Of a DNA stretch of 24,304 bases, positions 22,131 to 24,304 are shown piece after piece. The notes below the pieces were generated by a model that was not told the origin of the DNA, did no database searches, and saw only the letters and a list, made by a program, of their open reading frames with translations. The translations under genes were made by a program, and so were the position numbers. Source of the stretch: an uncultured Eubacteriales bacterium (GTDB lineage: Bacteria; Bacillota; Clostridia; Oscillospirales; Butyricicoccaceae); NCBI GenBank assembly GCA_910585875.1, contig CAJUIK010000017.1, positions 6,387 through 30,690 on the forward strand. The letters are read 5' to 3'. The stretch's first letter is position 1. Every line of letters begins with the position of its first letter.

Positions 22131-22168
22131 GGCCGGGGCGGTAAACCGCCCTGGCCGGGAAAATTTTT
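22131..22168 (+). terminator. Intrinsic terminator after gap
   Basis: GGCC-G-GGGCGG and CCGCCC-T-GGCC pair, with one G-U, around a TAAA loop, followed by AAAATTTTT. A second 10-bp inverted repeat (GAAAATTTTT at 22159-22168 and AAAAATTTTC at 22177-22186) overlaps the T run. Confidence 0.78.
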
Positions 22169-22198
22169 ATCCCCTGAAAAATTTTCGACAAAAAACAG

Positions 22199-22227
22199 TT
22201 GAAATTTTCATCGCGTCCGTTTATAAT
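22199..22227 (+). promoter_or_regulatory. Promoter for tRNA-Gly
   Basis: TTGAAA (22199-22204), a 17-base spacer, a perfect TATAAT (22222-22227), 15 bases before the tRNA. Confidence 0.82.
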
Positions 22228-22242
22228 AAGAAATACCGTTAT

Positions 22243-22316
22243 GCGGGTATAGTTCATTGGTAGAACGTCAGCTTCCCAAGCTGAATAGGAGGGTTCGATT
22301 CCCTTTACCCGCTCCA
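22243..22316 (+). tRNA. tRNA-Gly (anticodon CCC)
   Basis: The cloverleaf is complete. The acceptor stem pairs GCGGGTA with TACCCGC, and the D arm pairs GTTC with GAAC around ATTGGTA. The anticodon stem TCAGC/GCTGA encloses the loop TTCCCAA with CCC at 22275-22277, reading GGG codons. The variable loop is short, and the T arm is GAGGG-TTCGATT-CCCTT. The CCA end is encoded (22314-22316). It has its own promoter and terminator and stands alone. Confidence 0.96.
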
Positions 22317-22320
22317 TAGC

Positions 22321-22356
22321 AGCCCCGTGAAACCCCTTGGATTTCGCGGGGCTTTT
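22321..22356 (+). terminator. Terminator after tRNA-Gly
   Basis: AGCCCCGTGAAA pairs with TTTCGCGGGGCT (one G-U) and is followed by TTTTT, starting four bases after the encoded CCA. Confidence 0.9.
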
Positions 22357-22363
22357 TGCATTC

Positions 22364-22422
22364 CTTGGGGCGCCGCCAGAAAAGAGGTCAATACGCTTAT
22401 CAAGCGGCGGCGCGGCCCCAAG
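22364..22422. repeat. Large bulged hairpin between tRNA-Gly and rlmH
   Basis: CTTGGGG-CGCCGCC (22364-22377) is complementary to GGCGGCG-(CGG)-CCCCAAG (22406-22422): 14 pairs with a three-base bulge, enclosing a 28-base loop that itself holds CGCTT-ATC-AAGCG. It lies in the 3' flank of rlmH, beyond a terminator. It could be a structured element or a small mobile/REP-type repeat. Confidence 0.5.
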
Positions 22423-22423
22423 C

Positions 22424-22452
22424 AAAAGCCCGGGAATGCTCCCCGGGCTTTT
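22424..22452 (-). terminator. Terminator for the rlmH transcript
   Basis: AAAAGCCCGGG and CCCGGGCTTTT form an 11-bp stem around a seven-base loop. It is symmetrical in A/T tracts, and about 100 bases downstream of the rlmH stop on the minus strand. Confidence 0.8.
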
Positions 22453-22553
22453 GACAGTCTATTGTTTGCCGCGGCCTGCTGTTTTCGCCTGTACATTTCT
22501 CCAGAAAAATATCGGCGGGCTCGGCGCTGCGGGAGGTTCTGAAAGCCAGAGCG

Positions 22554-23006
22554 CTATTTGTGGTATTTGCCCCCGGATTCGATGGAAAAAGCGCGGTAGA
22601 GCTGTTCCAGCAGCATCACCCGGGCCAGATGATGGGGGAACGTCATCGGCGACATGGACAGCCGCAGATGGGCTTGGGCTTTCAGGCTCTCGTCCAGGCC
22701 GTTGGAAGAGCCGATCAGCAGGCTGAGCCGAGAATTACCTAGGTTTTTCCGCGCTCCGATCCGCCGGCTCAGCTCCTCGCTGCTCAGCAGCTTGCCCTCG
22801 ACGCACAAGGCGATCACATAGCTGTCCGGCAAAATGGCCTGGCGGAATTTTTCCGCCTCCCGGGCCAAGCCGTCAGGCCTGTTTTCCTCTGGAATTTGGC
22901 AGATTTCCAGCCGGCAGAAGGCGCTGAGGCGCTTGGCGTATTCGTCGCAGGCCTCTTGATAGAATTTCTCTTTCAGCTTTCCGGCGCAAATCAGCTTGAC
23001 GCGCAT
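22554..23006 (-). CDS. rlmH: 23S rRNA (pseudouridine1915-N3)-methyltransferase
   Basis: A 150-residue SPOUT methyltransferase that methylates pseudouridine 1915 of 23S rRNA in the assembled ribosome. It begins MRVKLICAGKLKEKFY, has the SAM-binding knot LLIGSSNGLDESL, and ends with the hallmark SMSPMTFPHHLARVMLLEQLYRAFSIESGGKYHK. Two adjacent ATG codons (23009 and 23006) overlap the stop of the upstream hydrolase gene; I prefer 23006 because it gives the usual MRVKL start. Translation is coupled to that gene. The 3' end, which is the SCC element target in staphylococci, is intact here. Confidence 0.96.
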   Translation of the reverse strand: MRVKLICAGKLKEKFYQEACDEYAKRLSAFCRLEICQIPEENRPDGLAREAEKFRQAILPDSYVIALCVEGKLLSSEELSRRIGARKNLGNSRLSLLIGSSNGLDESLKAQAHLRLSMSPMTFPHHLARVMLLEQLYRAFSIESGGKYHK

Positions 23007-23797
23007 CATCCGGCGGCCCTCTCCAGCGCGATATCCTGGCCCAGGGCCCGCCGGGGGGCGGCGGAAAGCTCCACCAAGCCGGCCAGGCCCGCTTGCTCCA
23101 GAGCCTCCTGGCTTTCCCGCAGAGCCAGAGCCGGGGTGTTGTTGTGGTCGCTCAAGTGGGCCAGGATAGCCCGGCGCAGGCCGTCCTGGGCCAGGCTGCA
23201 CAGGGTTTGGGCCGCGTCGTCGTTGGAGAGATGGCCCTGGTCGGATAAAATCCGCCGTTTCAGCGGATAAGGGTATTCACCGTTTTTCAGCATATAGATA
23301 TCATGGTTGGATTCTAAAAAAGCGGTGTGAGCGCCTTTGAGGCAATTGTAAATCTCCGGCGTCACTTGGCCCAGATCGGTGCAATAGGCCAGCTTGCCGT
23401 CCTCCGTTTCCAGGGCGAAGCCGCAGCTGCCCGGGCAGTCGTGGGGGGTGGAAAAGGCTGTGATCGAAACTTCCCCCAGCCAAAAGCGCCGGCCGGGCTG
23501 AAAAGCCTGGACGTTCTGATGGGCGCATCGGCCCAGCAGGTCCGAGAGGAGGGGGTCTGTGCAGCGGACCGCCGCCTGACAGCGCTTGGTCAGCACGGGC
23601 AGGGCGGAGACATGGTCGGTGTGGGCGTGGGTAATCAATATGTCGGTGATGTCGCTCAATTTCAAACCCAGTTGAGCCAAAGAAGCTGTGATGTATTTGC
23701 AGTTGGTTCCGGCGTCGATCAGGATCGCTCGGCCGCCCCCCAGAAACACCGAGCAATTGCCCGAAGAGGAGCTGGCAAGGCTGTAAAAATTGGTCAT
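23006..23797 (-). CDS. YycJ/WalJ-type metallo-beta-lactamase fold hydrolase
   Basis: A 263-residue cytoplasmic MBL-fold protein of the YycJ (WalJ/VicX) family, thought to be a nuclease linked to DNA repair and to the WalRK cell-wall regulon in Bacilli. The opening FYSLASSSSGNC, the metal motif THAHTDH (H57, H59, D61, H62), the later HDCPGSCGF, YCTDLG, FLESNHD and GHLSNDDAA are all family-typical. The ATG at 23797 has AGAGGAA just upstream; the open frame before it has no ribosome site. It overlaps rlmH at its stop codon. No walRK genes lie in the window, so regulation by that system is not shown. Confidence 0.92.
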   Translation of the reverse strand: MTNFYSLASSSSGNCSVFLGGGRAILIDAGTNCKYITASLAQLGLKLSDITDILITHAHTDHVSALPVLTKRCQAAVRCTDPLLSDLLGRCAHQNVQAFQPGRRFWLGEVSITAFSTPHDCPGSCGFALETEDGKLAYCTDLGQVTPEIYNCLKGAHTAFLESNHDIYMLKNGEYPYPLKRRILSDQGHLSNDDAAQTLCSLAQDGLRRAILAHLSDHNNTPALALRESQEALEQAGLAGLVELSAAPRRALGQDIALERAAG

Positions 23798-23831
23798 ATC
23801 ATTCCTCTGTTTCTTTCGCAATTCCTGCTTT

Positions 23832-23848
23832 CCCTTTTAACAAAAGGG
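23832..23848. repeat. Small inverted repeat upstream of the MBL hydrolase gene
   Basis: CCCTTTT-AAC-AAAAGGG, a perfect 7-bp dyad with a three-base centre, located 35 bases before the MBL gene start and just after the murA terminator. It may be part of a promoter/leader or an extra terminator stem; its role is not clear. Confidence 0.35.
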
Positions 23849-23852
23849 CCGG

Positions 23853-23892
23853 AAAAACCGCCGGCGGCGGGGAAAGCCCCAACCGCCGGCGG
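23853..23892 (-). terminator. Terminator after murA
   Basis: On the minus strand CCGCCGGCGG occurs twice, around a 15-base loop, and being self-palindromic the two copies pair; TTTTT follows. It lies right after the murA stop. Confidence 0.82.
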
Positions 23893-23901
23893 CCCCGGTC
23901 T

Positions 23902-24304
23902 TCAGCGAGCCATGGGCATGGCGTCGTCTTCAATCACGGTAACCCGGCTGATGTCCGCGCCTAGGCCTTGGAGTTTTTCCACCAGGTTTTCATAGCCGCG
24001 TTCGATATAAGAAATTTCTTCTACTTCTGTGACGCCGTGGGCCGCCAAACCGGCGATGACCATGGCCGCGCCGGCCCGCAGGTCGCAGGCCCGGACTTTG
24101 GCGCCAGTGAGTTCGCTCACGCCCTCGATGATGGCAACTTTGCCGTCCACTTGGATTTTGGCGCCCATGCGGCGCAGCTCCTCCACATAGCGGTAGCGGT
24201 TTTCCCAAACGCCCTCGGTGATGACGCTGGTGCCCTCCGCCAGGCACAATGCGGCGCCCAGTTGGGGCTGCATATCAGTGGGGAAGCCCGGATAAGGCAG
24301 GGTT
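23902..24304 (-). CDS. murA: UDP-N-acetylglucosamine 1-carboxyvinyltransferase, C-terminal part (partial)
   Basis: The last 133 or so residues of MurA, which transfers enolpyruvate from PEP to UDP-GlcNAc in the first committed step of peptidoglycan synthesis. The gene runs off the right edge. The visible part includes YPGFPTDMQPQLGA, TSVITEGVWENRYRYVEELRRMGA, and the VRACDLRAGAAMVIAGLAAHGVTEVEEISYIERGYENLVEKLQGLGADI block that carries conserved substrate residues (RAG and ERGYE). The active-site cysteine is in the missing part. Many Firmicutes carry two MurA paralogues; which one this is cannot be told. It is followed by its own terminator. Confidence 0.95.
   Translation of the reverse strand, partial: TLPYPGFPTDMQPQLGAALCLAEGTSVITEGVWENRYRYVEELRRMGAKIQVDGKVAIIEGVSELTGAKVRACDLRAGAAMVIAGLAAHGVTEVEEISYIERGYENLVEKLQGLGADISRVTVIEDDAMPMAR

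Noticed and set aside
22243..22356. tRNA-Gly as an integration site for a mobile element
   Set aside because: No integrase and no repeat of the tRNA 3' end was seen on either side; its own terminator follows at once.
22554..22575. The rlmH 3' end as an occupied SCC-type attachment site
   Set aside because: The sequence resembles the conserved rlmH tail used by SCC elements, but no ccr recombinase, second att copy or foreign segment follows; the flank holds only a hairpin and the tRNA.

Overview
This window looks like chromosomal DNA from a GC-rich member of the Clostridia (Firmicutes), probably a gut Oscillospiraceae/Ruminococcaceae-type organism. This is inferred from strong GGAGG ribosome binding sites, TTG and GTG starts, 17-bp-spaced TTGACA/TATAAT promoters, a MetRS carrying the Trbp111-type tail, a TatD-linked radical SAM protein, YycJ-type MBL hydrolase next to RlmH, and the general protein style. 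Most of the window is housekeeping or metabolic genes in short operons, each closed by a clear intrinsic terminator.

Layout. 1-580 (-): start of a probable anti-sigma gene and its ECF sigma factor. 764-2815 (-): proBA, the first two steps of proline synthesis. 3047-4980 (+): an AT-richer operon of an unusual sigma-70-like factor and two unknown membrane proteins with the same 3-TM-plus-soluble-domain layout. 5194-6540 (-): gdhA. 6983-8221 (+): pepT. 8423-10746 (+): an FAD oxidoreductase and a WYL-type regulator whose reading frame runs on through an operator/promoter into a zinc-ribbon protein. 11046-11786: two small convergent membrane proteins. 12037-13929 (-): an LCP-family cell-wall ligase followed by a D-amino-acid aminotransferase. 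14340-17689 (+): metG, tatD and a TatD-linked radical SAM gene. 17728-18806 (-): a TetR regulator, with a clear operator, and a membrane-anchored FMN-binding protein. 19047-19544 (+): an AT-rich orphan Imm1-like immunity gene. 19678-20784 (-): a sensor-kinase-like protein lacking the phospho-acceptor histidine. 21109-22119 (+): gap. 22243-22316 (+): tRNA-Gly(CCC). 22554-24304 (-): rlmH, a YycJ-type hydrolase and the 3' part of murA.

How they fit together. Glutamate metabolism links GDH and ProBA. Cell-envelope functions link the LCP protein, the D-amino-acid transaminase, MurA and the YycJ-type hydrolase. The accessory material is mainly the 3047-4980 sigma/membrane operon, the flavoprotein/WYL/zinc-ribbon locus, the TetR/FMN pair and the orphan immunity gene. 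No phage, insertion sequence, CRISPR array or complete defence island was seen. The best candidates for something undescribed are the sigma-plus-two-membrane-protein operon, the regulator-zinc-ribbon readthrough with its embedded operator, and the histidine-less kinase.
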